Below are positions 24,478-36,565 of a DNA stretch of 64,000 nt, in pieces (position 1 is the stretch's first letter; each line of letters begins with the position of its first letter). The notes beneath the pieces are model-generated. The model saw nothing but the letters and a program-made list of their open reading frames with translations. It made no database searches and was not told the origin of the DNA. Both the position numbers and the translations under genes were made by a program. The DNA is from Hermodice carunculata (lineage: Eukaryota; Annelida; Polychaeta; Eunicida; Amphinomidae), in assembly GCA_964020975.1 (NCBI GenBank), contig OZ026619.1:6869222-6933221 (forward strand), read 5' to 3'.

Positions 24478-25660
24478 GTGAGTGAGTCAATATTCTCAAT
24501 TTATCCAGTAATTATAGCTGCATTAGCTCATAAAACAGGAAAATACAAAGATGGCAGTATTTCTTTTCATACTAACCTATCAATATCCACACTACTCTGG
24601 TAAATGGGATTTTTTCATTGGTCCTCCCTCTAAGTGCGTGGAACTACTTTTCATTCCATATTTGGAAAGATCTTTTCATATTTGGAAATCAGTTCAGGGT
24701 CAAAGGTCAAAGCCAGAGTTCCATTTAGCTCAATTTAATCCTGATGGAGGACAATTTACAGCAATTCTATCCATTGTTACCAACAAAATTTGTTAAACAT
24801 TGGAACTTTTTTGTTGAATTTATCTATTTTATTCACTGAATATAACTGTATATGTAATTACTGAATAAGAATAAAAACAAACCTTGTGAAGGATCCGACT
24901 GCCAAGGACAACCTCTTTCATAGCCTGATCACTCCGAGTGCGCGAAGCACACGAGGAGTGACCCGAGCCGTGAACTTCGCTGTCCGGGGCAATAGGATCC
25001 TTCATTCGGCTAGTTTTATTATCATCTCGGCTAATTTCTGCGGATGTACCTCAGATTGATCTCTACGAAGATTTGTCGATACTTTACGGTTCACATTCGG
25101 GAGGAGCTGTTCTCTTTTCGTTTACCCTTGGCGAAATTCTTAAAAAGGGTCTTGTCTAAAACCATAGGTCAAGTCAAATTTCGAGCAGGATATATTTATT
25201 GTTTTATCTTTTTTCCTGAATTTCTTGGTTTTTATTTGCTTTTTGTGGTTTTGTACTTGCCCGAAACTGCTGTCTGGATTCTTTTCAACCTTGGTATGTC
25301 TCATGACCGTGTCTCTTTTATTGTTTATCCTCAAAGTAGCGTTTTTATCATTTTGGTGATGTTTTATTTCAATGGTAATTGATGAAACGTGCAATCATAG
25401 TATAGGAATATTATTGTAAATATTTGTGTGTGTAGTTTTCTCAAACACCGTGATGGAAATCTTCAAATTAAGTTTGGCTGTGCCATGTCAGGTTATCTGG
25501 GCAAATGGTATTCTCACAACATTCAACTTCTCGACATTGAGGCGCGCAATACAAAACAATTGTAATAAAAAAAATTCACGGCAGTGTTTGCATTAGATAT
25601 AGACAATTCAAACCTAGTTTAAAAAAAAACCGTATAACACATAAACACCCTCTTGTTTAG

Positions 25661-25862
25661 GTGTTACACCACCAAGCCGCCCGGAATGTGCCTTTCCTGA
25701 CGAATTCCAGGGTCACTGGTTTCTCTTCGAAAAAGGTCGCATGGAAAACATTACTATCCACAGCGGTACAATCGTATCTTCCCACATGGGTCGGTTTATA
25801 TGTAAAGGAGTTTACTGGTCGCAGAATATGTACAAACTGCTGTCGGAATTCACCAATGGCTG
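25661..25862 (+). CDS. Exon, module 2 C-x-F-P...G-x-W segment
   Basis: A 202-bp exon, phase 1 to 2, with acceptor CTCTTGTTTAG and donor GGCTG|GTAGGT. It encodes VTPPSRPECAFPDEFQGHWF, then FEKGRMENITIHSGTIV, RFICKGVYW and YKLLSEFTNG. The final TG joins T of the 26926 exon to make a Cys. C-x-F-P-x-x-(F/W)-x-G-x-W-F is the opening motif of the family. An N-glycosylation sequon (N-I-T) fits an extracellular site. The open frames listed over it in other phases are shadows. Confidence 0.87.
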
Positions 25863-26061
25863 GTAGGTTAACTACGTGATAGAAATCAGTTTGACTCGGT
25901 TGGAGTTCAATCCACCATGTGAATTTTTTTTTCTACTGGGCTGATCGCACTTTCATTCTCCACCAATAGATCGGTGTTTTCATTTCAATCTTCAAATCCG
26001 AGGTCGGAAGTGTTAAATGACTGAAAAACACTTTTTTCAATAAATGTGCACCCTTTTCATT

Positions 26062-26800
26062 AAAGGAACAGTCTCAGGAAAAGGACCAAGTCGCATTTCT
26101 ATCGCCAATAGTTTACGCCACAAAGCACAAGATGTATGCTTTAATCAGGGCAGCAAATTACGATCAGTTTTTCGTCAGAAAACACCAATATATGTTTATG
26201 ATCAGGATTTATCTGTCACCATTAGTTTCTGGTCAAAACGCACAGTATTTATTTCTATGCTTAGGAATTATCTATTGCGATTAGATTTCGTCAGAAAGCA
26301 CAATATGTATGTTTATGCTTAATCAGAATTGGTAATCATGATCAGTTTCTCGCTTATGCTTAAGCATATAATTGTCTGTCGCGATCCATTTCGAATTAAA
26401 TAACACACTATTTGTGTTTATGTTTAATCATAATTGTCTTTCGCCATCTGTTTAATAAAGACAACACAATGTGAATGGTTATGATTACTCATAATTGTCT
26501 ATCGCGATTAGTTTCTAGTCAGCACATACAACATGTATGTTAATGTTTGATTATAATTTCTAATCGCGATCAATTTCTACCGAAAAAACGCAATGTCTAT
26601 ATGCTTAGTCGGAAATACCAGTCGCGATCAGTTTCTAGTTTAAAACACAATTTGTGTTTTGTGTTTTGTTATAATTGTCTCTTGCGATCAGTTTCCTTTT
26701 AAAAAACATAATTTGTATAATTATGCATGATCTCAATTGTCATCGTGAAAACCCAATATGTATGATTATGGTCAATCATAACTGTATGTACTGTATGTGT
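26062..26800. repeat. Intronic tandem array, about 60-bp unit, roughly 12 copies
   Basis: Units share GCACAATATGTATGTTTATG, a CTTAATCATAATTGTC block and a TATCGCGATCAGTTTCTAGT block, spaced about 60-65 bp. Copies are visible near 26127, 26176, 26235 and 26295 and onward to about 26760. The array fills most of the 1,063-bp intron between exons 25661 and 26926. Confidence 0.8.
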
Positions 26801-26925
26801 TCCCCAGTAAGCATAAAAGGGATTATGGCAGCTGTCAATCTTAATTGTCTATCCATATTTTAAACTGTCATATGTTTCATTCCAAAGTGTGCGTTATGTA
26901 TTAACTTAATTGGTTGTTATTTCAG

Positions 26926-26996
26926 TCGACCTCGGTATACTTGCGTCAAAATGAAAATAGACCACAGCAACGAAAAATTCATGAAACTGCAAATTG
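26926..26996 (+). CDS. Exon, module 2 Y-T-C-V-K segment
   Basis: A 71-bp exon, phase 2 to 1, with acceptor TTATTTCAG and donor ATTG|GTAAGT. It encodes (C)RPRYTCVKMKIDHSNEKFM followed by KLQI. It completes the module begun by 25661 and is the paralogue of 7046. The next exon of this module (phase 1) was not found in 27-39 kb, where the LINE cluster lies. Confidence 0.83.
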
Positions 26997-27175
26997 GTAA
27001 GTAGCGATGATAAAAATTAAAGTTATCTCTGATCCACATGTTTCCCATAAAGGAAGGAAAAGCGTGTTGGTATTCCCAAAACAGTTATGTTATCTCGAAT
27101 GGATCCAGGTGACCCCGGCATATATTTGCTGTTACGGAAAAAAACACGCAATGCATCTTGTCATTATGTTTTTTT

Positions 27176-27302
<127 letters not shown>

Positions 27303-27409
27303 TGAATATATTTATTCTGGGAATCCGATTCAGCAGAAATGCTGTTTTTCAATCGGGCCCAGTAAAATCATGTACAAAAATATACATAGTATGGAAAGTG
27401 GTACATAAA

Positions 27410-28345
27410 AGAAACATGATCAGATCCACGACATACGTAAAATTAAAGCACCTAATGTTGATACTTGTGCCTTGTACACTTGTATATGTCAATATTTTTT
27501 CGACCTAGGTCCTATAGGTCCGCATGGTTATGATATTTCAGTGTCCTGCTTAACAGTCAACAAATGTTAAAGCGCACGGTCACGTTGCTTAACCCATTAG
27601 CAGTCAACTTTTTTCAGCTTACGCAAGCCTTTTATTGCTGTCAGCCACGCCGCTACACATATGGTGCCACGAAATTTGGCTTATGTTTTATCATAAGTTG
27701 TCAGTACACGCGGCCACAGAATATGTAATTGCTCCTGCACTATTTCAAACAAGCCTTAGAGCGCAGTTACTGCTGATATACTTATGGACATAAGGCGTAT
27801 TTTGAAAACACAATTTGATCAATAAGTTTAATAGCCAACATGGATGATTTTGTAAAGATTTGCCGTAATCCAATTTTGTTTCCTAAACCTGATTCTTGGC
27901 CAGCTACAGTCACCATTCCCTCAAATACCATGCACCTTCGTTGTTTTCAAATTGATGTTGATAAGCCCAAGTTCGTTTTGTATACATGGCCCAAGAGTTG
28001 TCCTTTTTTTTTTCTTTTTACTTCTACATGTACAGTATGGTTCCTTTCTATGGACAAATATATTTACATTCTCACAATGATTAGGTTATCTCGATAGATC
28101 TAGATTACCTTTACACATATGGTTGTTACGATTAAAACCACGCAGTGTATGTTGCCACTGTAGTCCTTTAATACCTATCATTATGCTACCTTTTACGTGT
28201 ATACGTCAATATATTATCTACTCCCTTCCTACAGGTCCACATTTTCATGATATTTTAGTGTCCTGCATGCTTAGCAGTCAACTGACGTGAAAGGGCGCGG
28301 TTACATTGCCTAACCCATTAGCAGTCGGCTTTTTCTGGTCAATCG
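27410..28345. repeat. Diverged direct duplication around 27.5 and 28.2 kb
   Basis: The blocks near 27470-27620 and 28190-28340 share, in order, TATA(T/C)GTCAATAT, AGGTCC(G/A)CAT, ATGATATTT(C/T)AGTGTCCTGC, AGCAGTCAAC or ACAGTCAAC, and a long CCTAACCCATTAGCAGTC match. Short blocks near 27095, 28090 and 28503 also resemble one another (TCCAGGT.ACC..., then a (T/C)G(C/T)A(A/G)TG(T/C)AT end). An unidentified repeat family. Confidence 0.6.
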
Positions 28346-29167
28346 TTGTCAGTGTGACTTAGGTGGTCCAATACCTGCATGAAAATATAATGTTAATGCA
28401 TGCGTGCCAGTAAGATTACCTGCTTTGGAAACAGAAATAAGGTTTATCCTCAGTATTCCTATAAAGAGTTGCAATGTCAATGACAGCTGATGTGTTAACT
28501 TACGTAGTTCCAGGTTACCTTTACATGTACCCGAGTCACTTTGGAAACCATCCGGTGTATGATGGTATATTACGATCTTTACTTCATGTGGTTTTGCATA
28601 GATCACATATACTTCAACAAGTTTTCGATAACAAATACATTTCAACCGATACATCGTCCGTTCACTAATCTGCTACATGTATATATTCTTGGGCGGTCAG
28701 CTGTTCGAGGTCAACTCGATTATGTAATGTACATGATCATACACGAGCCACTGAGCAAGTTATAACTTTTTTCTTTTGTTCTGTAATGTGCATGATCTTA
28801 CACGAGCAACTGACAAAGTTGTAACCTTTTTTTACTTTACCAACATGAATTTTGTGAGCATACTCACTCGCTGATGTGTAATATGTTCGCTAAATTTAGT
28901 AACAGGAATATAGTTTGAGTGTGAACGGCGGAACATTCTAAATATTATTGCTAATTTGATTAGATCCCGGTCATACTTATATTATGTACTACTGTTACTT
29001 TGAATATCATCCCGCATATATTGGCATTAGGACCTTTGTGCATTCTTGCATATGTCGCATCTGTTTCTGATCAAATACTTTGGAAACAACATTGAATTTG
29101 CGACCAGTCTTACAATCATTTTGATACGAATACCATCACTTATTTGAATATCTTGCTCTCTTATGTT

Positions 29168-29280
29168 GCTATTTGTGTGTGTGTGTGTGTGTTTTTTTTT
29201 GGGGGGGTGTCTTTTTTTGGGGGGGTTGTTTTTTTTCGTTTTTGTTTGGTTTTTTTTGGGGGGTAGTGTTTTTGTTTCCT
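29168..29280. repeat. (TG)n and T/G-run low-complexity tract
   Basis: A TG run followed by alternating poly-T and poly-G runs. It has the same character as the tracts at 44.8 and 45.3 kb. Confidence 0.85.
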
Positions 29281-32200
29281 GCACTCTTTTGTGCTTTTGT
29301 TTATGTTACCTTACATACTTCTTCGAAAACTACGTTCTCAAGCATACAATGCCGTATAATATTGGGCTTTTGTTATCAAGAATGCATTTGTTTTCCGTTG
29401 CGTCACACATGTTCAGCCACGGACATTCCTTAACATGATACTCCCTAAAGGGCACCTGTGTGGATCTGTATAGGGCTGTGGCGGAGTTATTCCAAAACAA
29501 AGATGGTTTTATGATCCTGTCCATACCTACCAACAATTCTACACATACATGTCACGATTTTGATTTAATAAACCCCTTTCTTTTCTCATAATCCGTTCCG
29601 CAGTATCACTTACCGAATGTCTAGTGGTCTGAGACACGTGACGGTTTCTATACTTGAGGTTCCCTCCACGAGCAATCATCCAAACCCTGGCCCAGCTGAT
29701 TAAGCTTGTTCTCAAGAAGCTTTCTGTGTGTCCTACCAACGTTAGAAACTTAAAATCTGATGGTAAACTGGAAGACATAAGTGTCTTAGGGGAGGCTAGA
29801 AAAATTTGAAGCTATTTCATTACCCGATATGTGGCTCAATGATACATACCCTGATGCTTTATTGGCAATTTCGGGCTTTCAAATCCCGTTACGTATGGAT
29901 CGTGGCACTGGCTTTGGGCGAGGGTTTGTCCTGTTTGTAAAGACAGTCTACCTGCTAGAAGATGTGTGAAGTTGGAAACTTCCAGTAGTGAATGCATCTG
30001 AGCTTAAATTACTGGCCCTTTAGGTAAACTGATCTTAGGCGTGTATTATCGTCAGAGAAAGACATTTTTCTGGACAATCTATCTCAATCCATCTCGCCAG
30101 CTATCGACCTTAACCCTAAAATACCTCTTTTAACATGTGATGTTAACGATCGCTGTCAAAGCTGGGATTCTCTTCGCACTGATAGTAAACTCGGACAGCG
30201 CCTCTTTGATCTCCTTTGAACAAAACAACCTACACCAACTTCTATCTGAACCCACCCTGTGTTTGAGTACTCTGTTAGCCTGCTGGACCTCATGACAACT
30301 GACTCCGCTAGTTATATTCGAAACTCCGGTATACTTCCTCCTATCTCCTGGTCAGATCATTCTGTAATCTTTTGCTCTTTCTCTGTGATTCATTACAAGG
30401 ATCGCCCTTTCAAACGCTCGGTCTGGAACTTTAAGGGAGCAGATTTTGATAACTTAAACAAGGTACTCCACTATGTTCCCTGGGACACTGGTCTTACAGT
30501 ATTTGACTCCCTAAGTGACAATGTGTCATACTGGTCAGACCTCTACTATAACACTCATTCCGTTCCACGAGGTCACCATTCGTTTCCAGGACAATTTCAG
30601 GACTACCTGTAGCATTTAGAGGTTAATGAGGCAGCGAAGTCTTGCCTGGAATAGGTATTAGTGCCTGACACAAAAGCCTCGGCCCTTCTCGCTGCTCACT
30701 GCCCAAAATACTGAACGTCTCTTCCAGTTATATAAACGGAAACGAAATCTTACAGTGAACAACATTAGAAACCCCAATATTTGGGGGTGAATAAAATTAT
30801 TAAAATTATTATTATTATTATTAAACTTCATTCGTCTTTATTTTACCAAACTCCGCACTGAACCAGACTCAAGAGAGATTAACCCTAAAAGATGGTGGAA
30901 CCTTAGCAAGTCTATACTCAACTATAAACTCTATCAAAACATTCCAACTCTTGTTGTCAATGGAAGGAATATTTCTTCCGACATAGAAAACTGTGAGACA
31001 TTCAACAAGTATTTTGCTTGTCAGTACAAGATTCTTCATGATGATATCCCTTTGTCCTGGCCCGACTTTCCTAATCGGACTGAGGCCCGCCTGTCTATGT
31101 TGCATGTGCTATTACATGATGTAGAAAGGATTCTTAGGCCTCTGAAAACTAGATCTGCTCGTGGTCCTGACGGCATAGGTAACGCCCTTCTTAAATACTG
31201 TACACCTTCAATCGAACGTTCTATTGCTGATCTATTCAATCGCTGTTTATCCAACTCATATTTCCCACATCCTTGGAAGGGGTCCAACGTGTGTCACGGT
31301 TTCAAAAAAAAAAAAAGGTAATAAACAGTCAAAAGAAGACTATAGGCCTATTTCACTCCCCTATAATGTCTCTAAAGTCCTTAAGCGTTTCTATAGCGTT
31401 GTCTGTGATTATCTAGCTTCAAACAGTTCACTATCTCCCCAAAACTCTGGTTTCAACAAAAGCAATTCCACTATAAATGAACCTGTTAGCATACTTCAGA
31501 CTATTTACAGTGGACTTGAGTTGGTCCATGACGCTCGTATGGTTTTCCTTGATATATCCAAGGCCTTTGATAGAGTTTGTTACACAATCTAGAAATCTGT
31601 CATCGCACCAGCATATAAGACGCATTGTTAATGAAGGCAGTCAACTGCTTGCCCTTCTACGCAGACTCAAATGCAAACTCTCTCGCAGACTCTAATAAGG
31701 TTTTAAATGAATATGATTGGTCCTATTCTCGAGTATGGGTGTGTCCTGTTTGACAGTTGCACTGCTAACTTGTCACCATCTATAAAAGCTGTGTGGCCAG
31801 GATCTGCCTTAGCGGAACTAGATATACTCCATGTGTCTCACTTCTTAAACAGCCTGGATGGCAAAATTTGTAAAACCAGAGGAAATACTTTAAACTTATT
31901 CTTTTCTGTAAAATGTATAATAGGTTGACTCCACAATATCCACACGATCTGGTTCCCCACTATGTTGCATTCACTACTGGATATCTATTGAAAACTCGTG
32001 CTGCATTACGCCAAATTAGATTTACCATCAATCGATTCGGCGAGTCATTTCTTCCCTCCACTATTAACGTATGGAATAACCTTCCGGTTGATGCTTGCAA
32101 CACTGGTTCCTTGCCGCAGTTTAAATCTTAACTAAAGTTCCTAGTCTTAAATGTTGACAAAAAAAGCCTCATACTTCAAACATGGCAGTCGTTTCCTGAA

Positions 32201-32387
32201 CACATGCCACAGGCATCTACGTCTTAACATCTCCGCTTTAAACGCCCATCAACATCATGTCAATATCCTTCCAGCCTCAATGTGTAACAGGAGACCTCAA
32301 TTACGACATGTTGAAACCCAAGGGATAACAACCTCTGAAAGACATGTGTGACATTTTTGACCTGCACAACAAGGTCATGGATCACAG

Positions 32388-32897
32388 TTGTATTACAAAA
32401 ACGCTGAGCCAACTCTCATTGATGTCATTTTAACAAATAACAAATACTCTTTATGTAGCTTGACAAACTTTGCTACTGGTATTAGTGATTGTCATAATTT
32501 TATCTCCTTTCAACTTCGTGGTACTATTTCTTATGCAAACAGGGAGTACTTTCAATATCGAAGCTTCCGTTCGTTTGACAAACAGGATTGCATTAAAGAC
32601 TTAGAGCACACCCTTTTTCATGTGACTCATACTTTTGAAGATGTGAATGATATCTACTGGGCCAGTGAGGGACTGCTTCAGGAGGTACTTGACCAACATG
32701 CTCCTATCAAGCAGGCAAAAAGACGAAGACAGTTTGCTCCTTTTATGAACCGAGCTTTGAGAAAAGCCATATATAAGAAACGCATGCTTTTAAACAAGTT
32801 TTCCAGGTTTCGAAACAAAAGAAACTGGCAAAATTACAGACGCCGAAGAAACTTGGTAACCAAGCTTCGCAAAAATTCCATACGAAATTATTTTTAG
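32388..32897 (+). pseudogene. LINE B endonuclease end and linker frame
   Basis: 169 codons starting with the endonuclease C-terminus (PTLIDVILTNN, TGISDCHNFISF) and a basic linker (KRRRQFAPFMNRALRKAIYK). It ends at a stop shortly before the RT frame; translation in the same region continues as SKDFWPTIKPFLSWKGNK up to 33120. Confidence 0.85.
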
Positions 32898-33123
32898 AAC
32901 GGTGCTCAGGGGGGCCTAAATCTAAGGACTTTTGGCCCACCATTAAGCCATTTCTATCCTGGAAAGGAAACAAACCTACCAATAACATAAATCTAGCAAA
33001 CGATAACAAGATTATAACTGACTCTAAGGAAGTCAGTGACATTTTTAACGAGTATTATATACATGTTGCTGACGAGATTGGTCATGAAAACTTTACTGAT
33101 TTCGCAAATCACCCCAGCATATA

Positions 33124-34188
33124 TTGGAAATAAGTTCTCATTTTGGGGAAAATGGGATCTTCGAATTTACGAAAGTCGATCCTGAATTTGTTTCAAAACA
33201 AATTGACAGGATAAATGTACGAAAAGCGACAGGACATGACGGCTTCTCCTCAAAATTTTTAAAGCTAGTAAAACCAGTTATTGTGATGCCAATAACGAAT
33301 TTGATAAAGTTGACCTTGACAGAGGGTCTTTTCCCAGATAAGTTAAATGAAGCGCAGGTTACCCCGATATTAAAAAAAGATGACCCGATGGAAAAGAAAA
33401 ATTACAGACCTGTGAGTGTGTTGCCTATTATTTCAAAATTGTTTGAGCGGGCGATGAATGAACAATTGGGAAATTATTTTGCAGACATCCTACATCCATT
33501 TGTCTCTGCCTTTAGGCGAGGCTATGGATGCCAGACCACTCTACTACGAGCAGTGGAAGATTGGAAGAAGGCCTTAGATGAGAAAAAACATGTAGCATCA
33601 GTGCTCACAGATCTCTCTAAGGCTTTCGACTGTCTTCCTCATAAACTGCTCCTATGTAAACTCAAAGCTAATGGTCTAAATGACAAGGCCTTGAAACTAA
33701 TGGAGAGCTACCTTGCCAATAGAAAACACTGTGTAAAGGTGGCAAATACTACTAGTTCTTGGCAAAACATTTTGAAAGGTGTCCTCCAGGGCTCCATAAT
33801 GGACCCCTTGTTGTTTAACATATTCATAAATGACATGTTCTTCTTCATCAAAGAAGGACTCCTTTATAACTACGCTGATGACAATACTCTGTCTTTTTCA
33901 CATACTTGTCTACAAACAGTAAAAAGAGTATTGGAAGCAGGCTGTAAAGACCTGATAGACTGGTTTGACCTCAACAAGATGAGAGCAAACCCAGATAAAT
34001 TCCAAAGAAAGTTACTTGGTAGTGATTCAAATCAGGAGTTTGCTCTCAATATAGACCATTATGACATCATTTGCCAAGAAGAATTAAAACGTCTTGGTGT
34101 AACAATCGACTTTAAACTGAAATTTGACACATATATATCTGATATCTGTGCGAAAGCTTCTAAGCAACTTAATGTCCTAAAAGAATAG
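33124..34188 (+). CDS. LINE B reverse transcriptase (central ORF)
   Basis: A 354-codon frame holding the RT palm: NYRPVSVLPIISKLFE, FRRGYGCQTTLL, LTDLSKAFDCLPHKLL, KGVLQGSIMDPLLFNIFIND and the catalytic YADDNTLSF. The family usually has GVPQGSILGP; the L for P and M-D for L-G here suggest relaxed constraint. It reverse-transcribes the element's own RNA at a nicked target. The preceding linker frame (32388-32897) and following thumb/C-terminal frame (34239-34700, PLAWHFCSKGSVQKMERIQE, SAAKLWNQFPKHFR) belong to the same protein but are in other frames. Confidence 0.92.
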   Translation: MEISSHFGENGIFEFTKVDPEFVSKQIDRINVRKATGHDGFSSKFLKLVKPVIVMPITNLIKLTLTEGLFPDKLNEAQVTPILKKDDPMEKKNYRPVSVLPIISKLFERAMNEQLGNYFADILHPFVSAFRRGYGCQTTLLRAVEDWKKALDEKKHVASVLTDLSKAFDCLPHKLLLCKLKANGLNDKALKLMESYLANRKHCVKVANTTSSWQNILKGVLQGSIMDPLLFNIFINDMFFFIKEGLLYNYADDNTLSFSHTCLQTVKRVLEAGCKDLIDWFDLNKMRANPDKFQRKLLGSDSNQEFALNIDHYDIICQEELKRLGVTIDFKLKFDTYISDICAKASKQLNVLKE

Positions 34189-34238
34189 GGCATTACTTAA
34201 ATAGAAGCTGCAAGCTTCTTATCTACCATTCTTTTATT

Positions 34239-34700
34239 TTGTCTAATTTTGGATACTGCCCTCTGGCTTGGCACTTCTGCAGCAAGGGCAGTGTCCAAAA
34301 GATGGAGCGGATCCAAGAGAGGGCCTTAAGATTCATATATGATGACCATACGTCAACATATGAGGACCTCTTACTTAAATCTAAGTTCCCGTCCCTCCAT
34401 ATAAGACGGTTGAAAGCCATGGCGCTGGAAGCATATAAAATCTTTCACAAACAAGGTCCTACCTACTTACACGATCTGTTGGTACGGAACAACAACAAAA
34501 TCACTTTTGGATTTGACAATACAGTAGTCATACCCCGGGTAAGAACCACAACCCACGGGATAAACTCTTTCAGATACAGTGCTGCCAAGCTATGGAACCA
34601 ATTTCCTAAACATTTCAGGACCAGTTCCAGCTTCAGCCAGTTCAAGAGTCTACTCGAAAACTGGAACGGAATCGAATGCAAATGTAGAGCATGCAAATAA
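34239..34700 (+). pseudogene. LINE B thumb and C-terminal frame
   Basis: 153 codons with the CR1-type C-terminal region: FGYCPLAWHFC, IQERALRFIYDD, INSFRYSAAKLWNQFPKHFR and a final CKCRACK. It is out of frame with the RT core because of a shift near 34187. The 3' UTR that follows contains GTGGCCGAGTGGCCCAGCAG, reminiscent of a tRNA A box, but no B box is visible. Confidence 0.85.
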
Positions 34701-35526
34701 ACCTCCATATATTTAATTTAGTAATGGGTGCTATGTATGCTGTGTAGTGGCCGAGTGGCCCAGCAGGTGCCCACGAGGATGGCGGCAGGTCCCTGCTGGT
34801 CTACCTGTCCGCTACATGGCAGATTTGCTTCATTTTACTTCATTGTTGCTGATCTATTTTGTATTTTATAAACTATGTGGTACTCCCTGTTTTTTTAAAT
34901 TAGATTTTTTTTTATGTTTTATACCTTTTATACCATGTCGGAAAATAGCTCTAGCGAGCTAATGTTTATTGTACCAGAAACCGATACGAAATAAAGCTTA
35001 ACTTGAACTTGAACTTGTGTGCATACCATCTGAAGATACGAAACATTACGTTTTGTTCTGCCCTAAGCTCATGGAACAAAGGGTGCTTCTTCTGAACACT
35101 GAGTGTCAGTGACTGGCTTCAGGTGTAATTCCAACTTTAATAGTTCAGTGTTCAAGTGATATTTTATTAAATATTCCCTTTAAAGGCTGTGATGATTTGT
35201 CGAACATTGATAATGAATACTCCTTTGAGGCGGGTCAGACATTCATAGCAGAATCTGGATGTTTCATCCTGTAATTTGGTATACAATCTATTTAAAAGTG
35301 TTCATTATTTCGCATCAGTTGTAGTATTCCTGTAAAGTCCGTGAACGTAGTTTTCTGTTTCGTCCAGTTTGTATTATATATACCAATGTGTGTCTTTATA
35401 TCTGGAGAGCCTCCAGGTTAGTTTACTGTTACTGTTAGGCAAGCCAGTTGAAATGAATATGTTTATAATCGTAATAACAGTCCAATAATATTGTATTATA
35501 TCAGTATTCGAATCAAGTTTGGTTAC

Positions 35527-35713
35527 CTGGGGCTATACAAATCAAGCCCACGGAAATAGACGTTTTGGCTAAGTATTTTGTAGTATCCACAGTTCGTCTT
35601 GAATCCGGAAGCAGTCAGCTGCATCCATTTTTTACATTTTTGCTCCCAGAAAGGCTGAATATTAAACCAGCAACCTTTAACACCAATCGTCATCGCAAAA
35701 ATAGGATATTTTC
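35527..35713 (-). CDS. Candidate exon on the - strand, unrecognised
   Basis: A 187-bp open stretch, phase 1 to 2, between acceptor AATACAG and donor CCCAG|GTAACC read on the - strand. Residues look protein-like (AMTIGVKGCWFNIQPFWEQK, LTASGFKTNCGYYKIL, QNVYFRGLDLYSPR). No other exon of such a gene was found. An overlapping + strand frame (35565-35930) also has a good acceptor (TTTTTGCTCCCAG at 35650), so the coding strand is uncertain. Confidence 0.35.
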
Positions 35714-36565
35714 CTGTATTCATTGCACCAAATCCCCTTTATTAATTAAAAATGTGCAGTATTACGTTTTTGTATTCAGCCAAGCAAAATACTTGAAAGA
35801 TCGCACTGGGCCTATGTCACTTGTTAAATGCATATCTGACATGCTTTTAATTGTCACAAGGGAACTGAGCTGGCATACCCGCTTACATCATCATGCTTGT
35901 TATGACATTGATGAGAGTCGTCTGTGTTGATTGGGTCATGTGCATATTTTCATTGGCGTGAACATGACATTCTGTCATTATTTGTTCTTTACGTCGTGTG
36001 AGTGAAAAAGTCAAGTCATGATTTCCTTGGACTCTATTCACGGATAAAATGTTTAATGAGCGGAAGTAGAGTATATTTAGACTTACATACACCAGTGGTT
36101 GAGGGGCACTACGTAAAGCAACTGGTAACATAAAACGTCCCTAAGTGTGAAAGTTTACATATTATATCCCCTTAAAATAATACACACTGCCTAATATACA
36201 ATTGTAAAGAATCATCATACTGGCGACGAAGTTTCAACCAAATGTACAAAAGTAGTTTGTAGAGTCAATGACCACCTCTTATCCTTAGGCGAGTAATCAG
36301 GGAATCCAATAACGAGCGGATTATTGGCTAGATTGATAATAACAACCTCGACTACAAGTTCTTTGATTGGCAATTAAGCTAAGTGTCAAACAGGAGACTG
36401 TATCATGTCAGCCAAATTGAATTAACGTGTCCACCCTGAGCCATCGATAACTTTACTATCAGCAAGATCAAAATTATAACGTAAATTTTCTTATATTCCT
36501 GCAGCAACGATAAAGTGGAAGCAGAGCAGAGCAATACAATTGAACAGAGCATTACCAGTTTTCCT

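Larger units (their letters stand above)
32286..35015 (+). mobile_element. LINE B: 5'-truncated CR1-like LINE nested in LINE A
   Basis: Begins inside the endonuclease (GDLNYDMLKPKG, MCDIFDLHN, PTLIDVILTNN) and runs through a nearly intact reverse transcriptase to a 3' tail. The tail after an AATAAA (near 34989) is repeated ACTTGA, ending where LINE A resumes. TGTGT at 32281-32285 and 35016-35020 looks like the target duplication. Frame breaks are visible near 32400, 33130 and 34187 and one stop near 32897. Younger than LINE A because it interrupts it. Confidence 0.9.
29640..35274 (+). mobile_element. LINE A: decayed CR1/L2-like LINE, split by LINE B
   Basis: The left part (29640-32280) starts near a PNPGPAD-like stretch and NVRNLKSDGKL, has endonuclease motifs (DMWLNDTYPDALLAISGFQ) and a fingers region (ARGPDGIGNALLK, EDYRPISL), reaches DISKAFDRV, then jumps to the thumb (LALLRRLKCKLSRRL, GPILEYGCVLFDSC), so the catalytic palm is deleted. 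It runs on to STINVWNNLPVD and VNILPASMC. After LINE B the frame resumes at 35021 with CIPSEDTKHYVLFCPKLMEQ, the closing zinc-finger-like motif, to a stop near 35274. Many frameshifts and stops, plus a small (ATT)n insert near 30800. It is the same family as the copy at 8372-9548. Confidence 0.85.

Noticed and set aside
34747-34800. tRNA-like A box (GTGGCCGAGTGGCCCAGCAG) in the LINE B 3' region
   Set aside because: No B box or foldable tRNA body follows, so it is not called as a tRNA or SINE.
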